The notes under the pieces are model-generated. The model was not told where the DNA came from. It did no database searches and saw only the letters and a program-made list of their open reading frames with translations. From the NCBI GenBank assembly GCA_050247135.1, contig JBFWUT010000007.1:1-64000 (forward strand): 64,000 nt of DNA, read 5' to 3'. This DNA is from Berkiella sp050247135 (GTDB taxonomy: Bacteria > Pseudomonadota > Gammaproteobacteria > Berkiellales > Berkiellaceae). This document shows, in pieces, positions 17,483 to 26,497 of this stretch (positions within the stretch are counted from its first letter, which is position 1; every line of letters begins with the position of its first letter). Position numbers and translations under genes: made by a program.

Positions 17483-18970
17483 ATGACGAGCGGATCACCT
17501 GAAAAAAGCCAACTCGCACGTTGGATGAAAATTATCGTTATTACATTGGCTGTTGTTGGTGTGCTTTTATTTGTTAAATATAAATACTATCCAACAACCG
17601 CGTCGGCGCCAGCACAAGGGGGAGAATTAACTAAAATGATGGGTATACAAAATAAGGCCCCCCAAAAATTGGAATCATTCAAAGAAGTGAAAGGCGTCAT
17701 CGATGTTCAGTACTGGGTGACACCCCAAGGTGTGCCAGTCTATTTTGTGCCAGTACGCACATTGCCGATGGTTGATATTCAAATGGTGTTTGATGCTGGC
17801 GCGGCAAGAAATGGCAGTAAAGGTGGGCTCGCTTATCTGACCAATACCTTGTTAGCTGAAGGCACACAAAAGATGAGTGCTGATATTATTGCTGAAAGCT
17901 TTGATAGATTAGGCGCTCAATACAGCGCAGAATCTCAGCGTGACATGGCTTCCTTGCATTTGCGCAGTTTATCAGAGCCATCCCAATTGATTCCGGCAGT
18001 GCAAACCTTGGCAGAGTTGGTGAGTATGCCTTCTTTCCCCGAACAAGGTTTTAAGCGCGAACAACAAAATGCGCTAAGCGCTTTGAAACAACAATCTCAA
18101 AGCCCCAATCAAGTGGCAAGCCGCGCTTTCTATACAGCGCTCTATCCAAACCAACCTTATTCCAATTGGGTATTAGGGGATGAAAAGACTATCGCCGCTT
18201 TAACCGTTGATGATGTTAAAGCCTTCTTTAAACAATATTATGTGACTAAAAATTTGGCCATAACGATTGTTGGAGATTTAAGTTCAACGGAAGCCGATGC
18301 GATTGCACAAACCTTAGTCAAAGATATGGCGCAAGGTGAAAAGCCTGCTCCTATCCAAGAGGTGAGCAATTTAAGTGAAAATGTAGTACGTAAAGTGAAC
18401 TTTCCATCAGCGCAAACCCATATTTTACTCGGTGAGCCTGGCATCAAGCATGGTGATCCAGATTATTATGCGCTGTATTTAGGTAATCACATTCTAGGTG
18501 GCAATGGTTCGGTCACACGGATTTTTGACATCATCCGCAATAAGAATGGTTTAGCTTATTCGGCTTATAGTTACTTTGTGCCTATGCGCGAGCGTGGTCC
18601 TTTTGTCATTGGTTGTCAAACTCGAAACGATCAAGCGGATAAAGCTTTGCAGTTAATGCAAGGATTGCTACAAGAATTTCTGGAGAAAGGTCCGACTGAT
18701 GAAGAGCTTGCCCAAGCAAAGAAAAACCTCTTAGGTGGTTACGCGCTACGTTTCGATAGCAATGCTTCCATCAGTCAACAGTTATCGGCTTTAGCCTTTT
18801 ATGGATTACCGCTGGATTATTTTGATAAATTTAAGCCAGCGATCGAAAGAATTGATGCCAAGGCTGTGAAAGAGGCATTTCAAAAGCGGATTGCTACCAA
18901 GAATATGGTTGTCGTGATGGTGGGGGGAGAAGCACAACCTGCCCCAAAACCATCCGTACCTAATGCATAA
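17483..18970 (+). CDS. M16 family peptidase-like protein, non-catalytic partner
   Basis: A 495-residue protein with a single N-terminal membrane anchor at about 15-34 (IIVITLAVVGVLLFV) and an M16 fold. Where its neighbour has HxxEH, this one reads GLAYLTNTLLAEGT, so the zinc ligands and catalytic glutamate are missing. It keeps the C-terminal glycine-rich and R/Y-type substrate elements of M16 proteins (NGLAYSAYSYF). Such inactive subunits pair with an active one, here the gene 11 bases upstream. The function of the pair is unknown, but the order M16-M16-rsmD is common in gammaproteobacteria. Confidence 0.9.
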   Translation: MTSGSPEKSQLARWMKIIVITLAVVGVLLFVKYKYYPTTASAPAQGGELTKMMGIQNKAPQKLESFKEVKGVIDVQYWVTPQGVPVYFVPVRTLPMVDIQMVFDAGAARNGSKGGLAYLTNTLLAEGTQKMSADIIAESFDRLGAQYSAESQRDMASLHLRSLSEPSQLIPAVQTLAELVSMPSFPEQGFKREQQNALSALKQQSQSPNQVASRAFYTALYPNQPYSNWVLGDEKTIAALTVDDVKAFFKQYYVTKNLAITIVGDLSSTEADAIAQTLVKDMAQGEKPAPIQEVSNLSENVVRKVNFPSAQTHILLGEPGIKHGDPDYYALYLGNHILGGNGSVTRIFDIIRNKNGLAYSAYSYFVPMRERGPFVIGCQTRNDQADKALQLMQGLLQEFLEKGPTDEELAQAKKNLLGGYALRFDSNASISQQLSALAFYGLPLDYFDKFKPAIERIDAKAVKEAFQKRIATKNMVVVMVGGEAQPAPKPSVPNA

Positions 18971-18973
18971 CGA

Positions 18974-19552
18974 ATGCGCACCAAAGATCAAGGTTCTATC
19001 CGCATTATTGCCGGCAAATGGCGTGGCCGGCAAATTAAAGTATTACCGCACATTGGTGTGCGTCCAACCCCATCACGGGTGCGAGAAACCGTTTTTAACT
19101 GGTTAAACGCCAACATTGTCGACGCCACATGTTTAGATCTCTTTGCAGGCAGTGGTGCTCTGGGTTTTGAAGCTTTATCTCGGGGCGCGGCGCATGTGGT
19201 TTTTGTAGATGCGCAAATTCCTATTGTCAAAGCCATAAAAAACACAGCTACACTGTTCAATGCCCATCAAGATTGCGAGGTCGTTTTATCTGATGGCGTG
19301 CGTTATCTGCGTCATGTAAAGTCACAGAAGCCATTTGATATTATTTTTTTAGATCCGCCCTTTGCTACTATTTTGTTACGCAAAAGTCTTGAAGCGTTAG
19401 CAGGGCATCACCAGGTCAGCGATAAAACCCTTATTTATATCGAGTCAGAGCAACCTTTAACGGTAGAAAAATTACCTTTGGGTTGGCAACTGCTTAAACA
19501 AAAAGTGGCAGGTGAAGTAGCTTATCATTTGGTGCAAGGAGCTAACCCATGA
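18974..19552 (+). CDS. rsmD: 16S rRNA (guanine-966-N2)-methyltransferase
   Basis: RsmD methylates G966 in the 30S subunit. The 192-residue protein begins with IRIIAGKWRGRQI, followed by RPTPSRVRETVFNWL, the SAM motif DLFAGSGALGFEALSRGA and the N2-guanine methyltransferase motif IV DPPF. The length is normal. It starts 4 bases after the M16 gene and overlaps cca by 4 bp (ATGA), so the four genes from 16119 to 20784 look like one operon. Confidence 0.95.
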   Translation: MRTKDQGSIRIIAGKWRGRQIKVLPHIGVRPTPSRVRETVFNWLNANIVDATCLDLFAGSGALGFEALSRGAAHVVFVDAQIPIVKAIKNTATLFNAHQDCEVVLSDGVRYLRHVKSQKPFDIIFLDPPFATILLRKSLEALAGHHQVSDKTLIYIESEQPLTVEKLPLGWQLLKQKVAGEVAYHLVQGANP

Positions 19553-20784
19553 AATTCTATTTAGTGGGTGGTGCCGTGCGTGATGATTTGCTAGGACTGC
19601 CCGTAAAAGAGCGTGACTATGTGGTTGTGCAGGCTAATCCAGATGATATGATTCAGCAAGGATTTGTCGGCGTCGGCAAATCGTTCCCCGTCTTTTTACA
19701 TCCAGATACGAAAGAAGAATATGCATTGGCCCGCACGGAACGTAAAACTGCGGGCGGTTATCATGGTTTTGAATTTAATACCGCAACCGACGTTACCCTA
19801 GAAGAAGATTTAGCTAGGCGCGATTTAACAATTAATGCGATGGCGCAAGATGAGACAGGCAACATTATCGATCCTTATGGCGGCCAACATGATCTCAAAT
19901 TAAAGCTATTACGCCATGTGTCTCCTGCCTTTATTGAAGATCCCGTTCGCGTGTTAAGAGTGGCACGTTTTGCAGCCCGCTTTCTGCCCTTGGGTTTTGC
20001 TGTGGCTGAAGAAACGTTAGCGCTCATGCAAAAAATGGTCAAAGAAGGTGAAATTGACTATTTAGTGAAAGAGCGTGTTTGGAAAGAAATGCAGCGCGCA
20101 CTAGAAGAGCCTGCACCTCAAGAATTTATTCGTGTGCTGAGAAAGTGCGGCGCTTTAAAAGTGGTGCTCTCTGAAATTGATGCACTCTATGGTGTACCCC
20201 AGTCAAAGACTTCACACCCTGAAGTGGACACAGGTATTCATATTGAACTCGTTTTAACGCAGGCAGCCAAGCTGAGCACTGATCCCGAAGTACGCTTTGC
20301 CGCTCTGGTTCATGATGTCGGCAAAGCGCTGACACCTAAAGAATTATTGCCAAAGCATCCCCATCATGAGCAAAAAGGCGCTTTATTGGTCAAAGCCATG
20401 TGTGAGCGTTTAAATGTACCTAAAGACTACCAAGCGTTAGCCATTCTCGTGGCTAAATATCATGGTGATTGCTATCATGCGCAACAAAAAACAGCAACCG
20501 AGTTGCTAGCATTATTCAATCATTGTGATTTTTTTCGCCGTCCTGAACGGTTTGAAAAAATGCTGCTCGCTTGCAAAGCAGATTTTCAGGGGCGCCCTGG
20601 ATTTGAAGATGCTGAGTATCCGCCAGAAGAAACATTGCGTACGGCATTCCGTGTTGCCAAGACGCTCGATTTTTCAGCTGCCATTGCCCAATTATCAGAT
20701 AAGGCAGGCCCCGTTATTGCTGATAAAATTAGTGAGCTTCGCATAGCGGCTATTGCCAACGCTTTAAAGATCCCCACAGTATGA
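19549..20784 (+). CDS. cca: CCA-adding tRNA nucleotidyltransferase
   Basis: Cca adds or repairs the 3' CCA of tRNAs without a template. This matters here because the tRNA gene in this window does not encode CCA. The 411-residue protein has the class II nucleotidyltransferase core GGAVRD (7-12), the metal aspartates in KERDYVV, RRDLTINAMA, and a C-terminal HD domain (LVHDVGKAL) with phosphohydrolase residues as in the E. coli enzyme (412 residues). It overlaps rsmD upstream and the acetyltransferase downstream by 4 bp each. Confidence 0.95.
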   Translation: MKFYLVGGAVRDDLLGLPVKERDYVVVQANPDDMIQQGFVGVGKSFPVFLHPDTKEEYALARTERKTAGGYHGFEFNTATDVTLEEDLARRDLTINAMAQDETGNIIDPYGGQHDLKLKLLRHVSPAFIEDPVRVLRVARFAARFLPLGFAVAEETLALMQKMVKEGEIDYLVKERVWKEMQRALEEPAPQEFIRVLRKCGALKVVLSEIDALYGVPQSKTSHPEVDTGIHIELVLTQAAKLSTDPEVRFAALVHDVGKALTPKELLPKHPHHEQKGALLVKAMCERLNVPKDYQALAILVAKYHGDCYHAQQKTATELLALFNHCDFFRRPERFEKMLLACKADFQGRPGFEDAEYPPEETLRTAFRVAKTLDFSAAIAQLSDKAGPVIADKISELRIAAIANALKIPTV

Positions 20785-21323
20785 ATTCCCTGAAATTGAT
20801 ATCTCTTGAGACTAAGATGGAAACGGCTTTTTTAGCAATGACCAATGCAAGCTGTGATTTACATGCACCTTGGGTTAGTCCTCCTTTGGAACATAAAGAT
20901 TTTGTTGCCTTTTATGAGCGTTACCAACAAGACAACCAAAAAAGTTATGTGGTTTTTAAAGAAGAAAAGATCGTCGGTGTTTTCAATATCAGTGAAATCG
21001 TCCGTGGCTATTTTCAAAGTGCGTATCTCGGCTTTTATGTCGCAAAGTCATTTCAAGGCCAAGGATATATGCGTCAAGGATTACAATTGTTGTTGCAAGA
21101 AGCTTTCACGAACTTAAATTTGCATCGCTTAGAGGCCAATGTTCAACCCAACAATATGCGCTCTATTAAATTGATTAAACAAGGTGGCTTTCGCAAAGAG
21201 GGCTATTCGCCGAGGTATTTAAAAATCAATGAGGAATGGCGTGATCATGAACGTTGGGCGATAACAGTTGAAGACTGGCGCCATCACAAGGAAAATAGGA
21301 ATGAGAATACTCAATCAGGATGA
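20781..21323 (+). CDS. GNAT N-acetyltransferase, RimJ/RimL type
   Basis: A 180-residue acetyl-CoA-dependent acetyltransferase. The family core is visible as the strand LGFYVAKSFQGQGYMRQGLQLLL (acetyl-CoA loop QGQGYM), then LHRLEANVQPNNMRSIKLIKQGGFRKEGY, which is typical of RimJ/RimL ribosomal-protein N-acetyltransferases. Whether the target is a ribosomal protein or a small amine cannot be read from the sequence. It overlaps cca by 4 bp, and its end overlaps the next small gene by 23 bp. Confidence 0.88.
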   Translation: MNSLKLISLETKMETAFLAMTNASCDLHAPWVSPPLEHKDFVAFYERYQQDNQKSYVVFKEEKIVGVFNISEIVRGYFQSAYLGFYVAKSFQGQGYMRQGLQLLLQEAFTNLNLHRLEANVQPNNMRSIKLIKQGGFRKEGYSPRYLKINEEWRDHERWAITVEDWRHHKENRNENTQSG

Positions 21324-21597
21324 AACAAAAACAGTCAGTGGTGCAAAAACAGCCATTTTAAAATTAAACTATGTTGAAATGGATGTGTTGGTCACCTATT
21401 CCACGCGCTTTGTTGGCAAAGGCACCTATGGCGGTTATTGGCTGGGTCTGATTTTGTATCCTAACGAAGTCCACGATTTAGGTGATAATTTATTGCCTTA
21501 TGATGTGTCGGATGTTTTTTTTCATAATGGCCATATGATTATCCCTATTCCTGTAGAGGGCGGGCATATCTATAAAATTATGTTGGGTGAGGGTTGA
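21301..21597 (+). CDS. Small hypothetical protein, 98 residues
   Basis: Not recognised. ATG 21301 is chosen because AGGA lies a few bases upstream and the preceding in-frame region overlaps the acetyltransferase. The product is a small, beta-rich, soluble-looking protein with glycine and aromatic clusters (GKGTYGGYWLG) and no signal peptide. It is probably translated from the cca-acetyltransferase transcript and is followed by a strong hairpin. Confidence 0.65.
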   Translation: MRILNQDETKTVSGAKTAILKLNYVEMDVLVTYSTRFVGKGTYGGYWLGLILYPNEVHDLGDNLLPYDVSDVFFHNGHMIIPIPVEGGHIYKIMLGEG

Positions 21598-21631
21598 TTT
21601 TACCAATAAAACCAAATAACTAAAGCGAATC

Positions 21632-21664
21632 ATGTCAATTGAAAATTCAACTTTCAATTGACAT
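21632..21664. terminator. Long perfect hairpin between convergent genes
   Basis: Thirteen-base arms ATGTCAATTGAAA (21632-21644) and TTTCAATTGACAT (21652-21664) around a 7-base loop, followed by an A/T-rich stretch. It lies between a plus-strand and a minus-strand gene end and could terminate both. The 12-mer CATGTCAATTGA recurs at 22228-22239. Confidence 0.6.
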
Positions 21665-21673
21665 AAAATAATT

Positions 21674-22246
21674 TTATGGCTTTTTGGGCTTCTTGTCCGT
21701 AGATGTGGCACTTTCGGCGGTATTGCTTTGCGTAGAGCTGGTGGTGGGGGTTGCCGCTTTTAAAATGGCTATCTGCATGATTTCTTTAGTGTGGGTTAAT
21801 TTTTGTAACAAGCTGGCTATTTTGGGTTCGCCCAGGGCGAGACCTTCTTCATAAAAAGGTACCCCTTTTAGGCGCTCTTTAAGGTTATTCATCGCCTCGG
21901 TAAGCTCTTCTTGAATAAGATCAATATAATCCACCCGAACTTGATAGTCTTTGACAAAACGCGGATCTTTACAAAATTTACGATAATCATTTGCTAAGCT
22001 TTTACCAGCAGCGCAATAAGCCAAAGCACCCTCGAATAAGTCTTGGCTGACTTTGACGAGCTTCATGGGATAAATGCCTTGCCCTTTATTTTCGGGTTTA
22101 TTATCGTCATTCATCATTTTATTAAAAGACTTCATTGCCTCGTCATATAAAGTATGTGATTTGGTGAATAAATCAATGCGAAGAGCGGCCTGTTCTTTTA
22201 GCGTTTTGGCGACCATAGATGATTCCCATGTCAATTGATTAAGCAT
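21674..22246 (-). CDS. Hypothetical helical protein
   Basis: Not recognised. A 190-residue hydrophilic protein, largely alpha-helical by composition (long stretches of L, K, E, A), with a disordered Ser/Thr/Ala-rich C-terminus ending in DKKPKKP. There is no signal peptide or membrane segment. A second possible start is ATG 22216 (180 residues, MVAKTLKEQ...), which has GGGA upstream and may be the true one. Its architecture (helical body, basic low-complexity tail) is compatible with a type IV-secreted protein, but that is speculation. Confidence 0.6.
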   Translation of the reverse strand: MLNQLTWESSMVAKTLKEQAALRIDLFTKSHTLYDEAMKSFNKMMNDDNKPENKGQGIYPMKLVKVSQDLFEGALAYCAAGKSLANDYRKFCKDPRFVKDYQVRVDYIDLIQEELTEAMNNLKERLKGVPFYEEGLALGEPKIASLLQKLTHTKEIMQIAILKAATPTTSSTQSNTAESATSTDKKPKKP

Positions 22247-22573
22247 TTAAATATGTTCACCTATTCACAATTATATTATGATGTTAGCCAAAATAAATAA
22301 GTATTTACACTGTTATTACGTTCTGTGTGGTACATATTATGCCTATCCTTGAGTTTTCGGTACAAGGTTACCGGTCGTTGCAAGATTTAACTCTGTCGCT
22401 TTGAAGTGCTCTTACAGCATCCCAGGATTAAGCGTCCACTCGAAGCATGAGAGCTATCAGATGGTACATTACGCTACTTAGGCAAGAGCTTCTCGTAAAA
22501 TAAACGACTCTATATTTTGCTTAAAGAATCAGTTAATATGCGAGCAGTTAAAATAGGTGAGTGAGTAAATTAA
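22247..22573. other. Intergenic region without recognisable gene
   Basis: About 330 bases between divergent small genes. No open frame of note, no strong hairpin and no repeat recognised; presumably holds the two promoters. Confidence 0.5.
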
Positions 22574-22807
22574 ATGCTTAATGGCCCCCCCTCTTTCATG
22601 CAAAAAATGATATCTCTGTTCTCTGAACTTCTTCCCGATGTTGATACGGCACATAAAGTGGCGGAGGGTTTTGCATTGGTGTTTAGCGATATTCATACAG
22701 ACATCGATCTTGATGATTTGTATTATCATGTTGATCCTATAGATGAAACATATGATTTTGCGATAGAGCCATCCGCTATGACGACCACCTTGACAAAAAG
22801 ATATTAG
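22574..22807 (+). CDS. Small acidic hypothetical protein, 77 residues
   Basis: Not recognised. A short acidic protein rich in Asp and His (FSDIHTDIDLDDLYYHVDPIDE), without signal peptide or membrane segment. The start is uncertain: the ATG at 22574 has only a distant AGGTGAG, and ATGs a few codons in (MQKMISLF) are alternatives. Its stop shares bases with the stop of the convergent CapA gene. Retained because its composition looks protein-like, but it could be spurious. Confidence 0.4.
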   Translation: MLNGPPSFMQKMISLFSELLPDVDTAHKVAEGFALVFSDIHTDIDLDDLYYHVDPIDETYDFAIEPSAMTTTLTKRY

Positions 22808-23964
22808 TTACCCGCGCACTCTGGATTAGTGATTATTGGTAACGAAAAAATCGCATTCTGTAAAGGGATAATGGGTGCAAATAAGTTGGCGAAATTATTC
22901 CATAATTGTGCGTTTGATAAGACCCGTAAGTGAATCTTTTCAATGCCACTGCGGTTTTCCATAAAGAGCGGCACAAAGCGGACACCATTAATGATGGTTT
23001 CTTTGGCCGTTTTGGTTAGGCCCAATAATAAAATCATACTGGTGCGATTTTTCGGTGTGCCCTGATAGCTGACAAAATTGCCCAAAGAATAGCTAATCAA
23101 GGTGGCGCGACCATCTGGGGTGATATACTTTTCAACCGGTTGCAACACATGTGGGTGAGAGCCAATCACTGCGCTAGCGCCAGCATCGAGTACTTGTTTT
23201 GCAAATTCCTTTTGGGCGCGGTTAGGAAATGTTTGATATTCCGCACCCCAATGCGGGGTCACAATAATCACATCGGCTTGTTTTTTCAAATCGCCAATGG
23301 TGCTTATAATCGCGCTTCTATCCGCACTTTTAAAACAGCTTAACACTTGATGGTATTTATCATTGATCCCATTAGTGTGCTCTGTACAACCGATAAATGC
23401 GAGTTTAAAGCCGTCTTTTTCAATGATGTGATACCAATGACTGTTGGCCTTGGTTGATTTTGCACCGATATGGTACACGTTGTGGGCATCGAGTGTTTCA
23501 ATGGTTTTATCAACGCCCAAAGCACCACGATCTAGAATATGGTTATTGGCATTAGAGACAACATGAAACCCCGAAATTTTTAAAGCGTTAGCGACACTGG
23601 GGTGGTAATTAAATGAAGGGTATCGAGATAACAAATAAGTATTCCAAGCTAGGGGATCGGCCACTTGCTTGCCATTGGGTAATATCCCAACGCCGATGGG
23701 CCCTTCTAAATTGCCATAAACCACGTTAGCCGCACTTAGATAAGGCTGAGCTTCTTGCCAAAGACTCGCAAATCCCTGGCTTTGCGCTTTATATTGTAGT
23801 GGCCGATGGAATAAGAGATCGCCCACTGCAGCAACAACAATGCGGTTTCCTTTAGCACAAGCATTTGGGAATAAAAGGGGGTTTTGCGCATACGATAAAG
23901 GACAATAAAGGCTGATCAAAGCCCCTATAATGATAAAATGATGTCGTAATAATAAAGTGTTCAC
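22804..23964 (-). CDS. CapA-like exported metallophosphatase-fold protein
   Basis: A 386-residue exported protein with a signal peptide ending near SYA-Q (residue 26) and a PGA_cap/CapA domain: VAAVGDLLFHRPLQ (metal-binding aspartate), NVVYGNLEGPIG, SNANNHILDRGALGVDKTIETL, IVTPHWGAEY and VIGSHPHVLQPVEKY. This is the calcineurin-like fold of poly-gamma-glutamate synthesis protein CapA. No capB or capC is adjacent, and many bacteria without capsules carry such orphans, so it need not make poly-gamma-glutamate. It is convergent with the small gene at 22574. Confidence 0.88.
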   Translation of the reverse strand: MNTLLLRHHFIIIGALISLYCPLSYAQNPLLFPNACAKGNRIVVAAVGDLLFHRPLQYKAQSQGFASLWQEAQPYLSAANVVYGNLEGPIGVGILPNGKQVADPLAWNTYLLSRYPSFNYHPSVANALKISGFHVVSNANNHILDRGALGVDKTIETLDAHNVYHIGAKSTKANSHWYHIIEKDGFKLAFIGCTEHTNGINDKYHQVLSCFKSADRSAIISTIGDLKKQADVIIVTPHWGAEYQTFPNRAQKEFAKQVLDAGASAVIGSHPHVLQPVEKYITPDGRATLISYSLGNFVSYQGTPKNRTSMILLLGLTKTAKETIINGVRFVPLFMENRSGIEKIHLRVLSNAQLWNNFANLFAPIIPLQNAIFSLPIITNPECAGN

Positions 23965-24008
23965 CTATCTGATATCGGATTTTAAACAGGTGAGTGCACT
24001 GAAAAAAA

Positions 24009-24488
24009 TCAGAGCGGTTTATTATCAGCGACACTGAGTTCGTAAATGTCCATCATGTCCAATTTTTCCCAACCTTGTTTTTGATAGAAGGTTTGGCCTA
24101 ACTCGTTATCTTTCAGACACCATAGTTCCAAGCGGTGGATCCCCGCACCTATGGCTATTTGTTTCACAATGTTCAGCAAGCCTTTACCAAGTCCGTATTG
24201 GCGAAATTCGGGTTTGACATAAAAATCATCGATATAAATCACGGGGCTGGTATTGTAAGATCGGTTAATATTGGCAATCGTAAACAAACAAAAGCCAATC
24301 ACGCCAACGGTTTCATTCCCCACCACAAAGCCGTGCCAGTCACCTTGGTCGCTAAATAAATCATGATGCATTTTTTCAGGCGTGAGTTTGAGACGGTCTT
24401 TGATTTTTTCATTAAGGGCTAATTCGATTAATAGTGAATATACTCTATCAACATCGGTGGGTAATATTTCGCGGATAGTAAACTGCAT
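24009..24488 (-). CDS. GNAT N-acetyltransferase
   Basis: A 159-residue acetyltransferase of the GNAT fold. The acetyl-CoA loop is RQYGLGKGLL within FYVKPEFRQYGLGKGLLNIVKQIA, followed by the C-terminal ELWCLKDNELGQTFYQKQGWEK. The layout resembles spermidine/diamine acetyltransferases (IYIDDFYVKPEFRQYGLG), but the acceptor substrate is not evident. It is a single gene with its own promoter region. Confidence 0.87.
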   Translation of the reverse strand: MQFTIREILPTDVDRVYSLLIELALNEKIKDRLKLTPEKMHHDLFSDQGDWHGFVVGNETVGVIGFCLFTIANINRSYNTSPVIYIDDFYVKPEFRQYGLGKGLLNIVKQIAIGAGIHRLELWCLKDNELGQTFYQKQGWEKLDMMDIYELSVADNKPL

Positions 24489-24583
24489 ACAAACCTCATA
24501 AAGTGACTGTCGTTTAGCTTAACATAACAAGCTATTCGTGTAATAGCGCCACTACTAAGTCATCCATATCATATACTGTAAAA

Positions 24584-25393
24584 ATGGTATTGAAGCCTAC
24601 AAATGGTGTAGATATGGCAAATCAAGGTCCGCAAACACTAGAACAGCAATTGAATGCTCTGAAGCAAGAACTACATCACTTAAAAATGAGACAAAGAACA
24701 GGTCCAGGAAGAGATTTATTTCTCAATGCGCTGGAAGGACAAATAAGTGAATTGTTGGTAAGCGGTGCCGATGTGGGACTCACAATGAGCAAAGCGTCGG
24801 AAGAAATATTAACGATGATGTATGTAGCAAAACAATTTCAAGTTAATGTAAATGACGAAGTTGCAAGACCTGACGGTTACTTTAACCACTATGGTACGCA
24901 GCCCATTGAAGTCAACTTGGGTCTTCATCAAGCGACTTGGATTGGAGAATTGCTGTTAAGATCACAGTTTAATATTGAAATGGAAGAAGGAAGAGACGCG
25001 CTAATTATACCCGATGATCCAGTGAGTGTCGCCAGGATGGAGGAATTTAAAAAGTATCTACGTATCAGCAGTTTCCTTGAAAAAAACGCTTATGCCGGTT
25101 GGATTGAAAAAGCTTATAATGATTTTAGTGGCAAGCCTGCCGATAAAAAATCAAAGTTTCATAAAAAAGAAATAACGGAAATAGCAGAAGTGATTGTAGG
25201 CTTGTTACAGGATAACAACCTCACGCTAAAAGAAAAAGCGGAACTTGCACAACAACAATTTGCTAATGTGAGTCAAAATCCAAAAAGTTTATCCAAATTC
25301 CATCAGTTTTGTGCCCATCAAGCAGAAACAGTACAGGATATGATCAATCAGCTACAACCAGCAGAGCCCCCAAGAAGCAGACCGGGTCGTTAA
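24584..25393 (+). CDS. Hypothetical helical protein followed by strong terminator
   Basis: Not recognised. A 269-residue protein with an N-terminal coiled coil (LEQQLNALKQELHHLKMRQ), a mixed middle part and an Arg/Pro-rich C-terminus (PAEPPRSRPGR). ATG 24614 (MANQGPQTL...) is an equally good start. There is no signal peptide or membrane segment. It is monocistronic: a strong rho-independent terminator starts 28 bases after the stop. The polar, helical, repeat-free make-up gives no functional hint. Confidence 0.65.
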   Translation: MVLKPTNGVDMANQGPQTLEQQLNALKQELHHLKMRQRTGPGRDLFLNALEGQISELLVSGADVGLTMSKASEEILTMMYVAKQFQVNVNDEVARPDGYFNHYGTQPIEVNLGLHQATWIGELLLRSQFNIEMEEGRDALIIPDDPVSVARMEEFKKYLRISSFLEKNAYAGWIEKAYNDFSGKPADKKSKFHKKEITEIAEVIVGLLQDNNLTLKEKAELAQQQFANVSQNPKSLSKFHQFCAHQAETVQDMINQLQPAEPPRSRPGR

Positions 25394-25420
25394 CCGCATT
25401 TCATTTCCCTAATCTAATTT

Positions 25421-25452
25421 GATAGCACTGATCTATTCAGTGTTATCTTTTT
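25421..25452 (+). terminator. Rho-independent terminator
   Basis: Arms GATAGCACTGA (25421-25431) and TCAGTGTTATC (25437-25447), one mismatch, then TTTTT. It ends the hypothetical gene at 24584-25393. Confidence 0.85.
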
Positions 25453-25503
25453 GTTGTTTAATAATGCTCAAAAATGGCAAGATGTTAAGTTAGGGAGTTA
25501 ATC

Positions 25504-26490
25504 ATGATTACAAAAAGAAAATTAGGGTCTCAAGGATTAGAAGTCTCTGCATTAGGCTTGGGCTGCATGGGCATGAGCCAATCTTATGGTGTGCCCGATG
25601 ATGTTGAATCGATCAAAACGCTCCATAAAGCCATTGAGCTTGGCATCAATTTTTTCGATACCGCCGAAGTCTATGGGCCGTATACCAACGAAGAGCTGTT
25701 AGGTCAGGCCTTAAAAGGACAACGTGACAACGTTATTATTGCTACCAAATTTGGCTTTGATATTCAAGGCGGCAAGATGGTGGGGTTAAATAGCCGCCCT
25801 GAACATATTAAACAAGCTGTCGAAGGTTCTCTCAAACGTTTAAAAACGGATTATATCGATTTACTTTATCAACACCGCGTTGATAAAACTGTACCCATTG
25901 AAGAAGTGGTGGGTGCCATGAGTGATTTGGTTAAAGCCGGCAAAGTGCGCTTCTTGGGGCTTTCTGAAGCAGGGGAAAAAAACCTCCGTAAAGCCCATGC
26001 AACGCATCCCATTAGTGCATTACAAAGTGAATACTCGTTATGGGAGCGTGGTATCGAAGAAAAAATGCTACCTTTGCTACGAGAGCTTGATATCGGCTTA
26101 GTTCCCTTTTCGCCGTTAGGTCGAGGCTTTTTAACAGGGCAGGCAAAGCGTGCTGAAGAATATACCGGCAATGATTATCGTAAAATGGATCCCCGTTACC
26201 AAGGTCATAATTTTGATGCTAATCAAAAAGCCGTTGCCGTGATTGAACAGATAGCGAAACGTAAAAATGCTACCGCAGCGCAAATTGCCCTAGCCTGGGT
26301 GTTAGCTCAAGGGACGGATATTGTGCCCATTCCTGGAACCAAGCGTCAAAAATATCTCAGCGAGAACCTGGATGCGCTGACCATTATTTTAACTGAGCAG
26401 GATCAAGATGAATTGACAGAGGTATTCGTGTTTGGCAACACAGCGGGTCAGCGCTATGGCGAACAACAGATGGCTTATGTTGATAAGTAA
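25504..26490 (+). CDS. Aldo/keto reductase
   Basis: A 328-residue NADPH-dependent oxidoreductase of the AKR superfamily (YakC/AKR13-like branch). The catalytic tetrad is visible: D52 and Y57 in FDTAEVYGP, K82 in ATKFGF and H about 124 in YQHRVD. The C-terminal NADPH-binding segment is VPIPGTKRQKYLSEN. It reduces aldehydes or ketones of unknown identity, probably in detoxification. A separate transcript, convergent with the midA-like gene 7 bases away. Confidence 0.93.
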   Translation: MITKRKLGSQGLEVSALGLGCMGMSQSYGVPDDVESIKTLHKAIELGINFFDTAEVYGPYTNEELLGQALKGQRDNVIIATKFGFDIQGGKMVGLNSRPEHIKQAVEGSLKRLKTDYIDLLYQHRVDKTVPIEEVVGAMSDLVKAGKVRFLGLSEAGEKNLRKAHATHPISALQSEYSLWERGIEEKMLPLLRELDIGLVPFSPLGRGFLTGQAKRAEEYTGNDYRKMDPRYQGHNFDANQKAVAVIEQIAKRKNATAAQIALAWVLAQGTDIVPIPGTKRQKYLSENLDALTIILTEQDQDELTEVFVFGNTAGQRYGEQQMAYVDK

Positions 26491-26497
26491 TTGATAA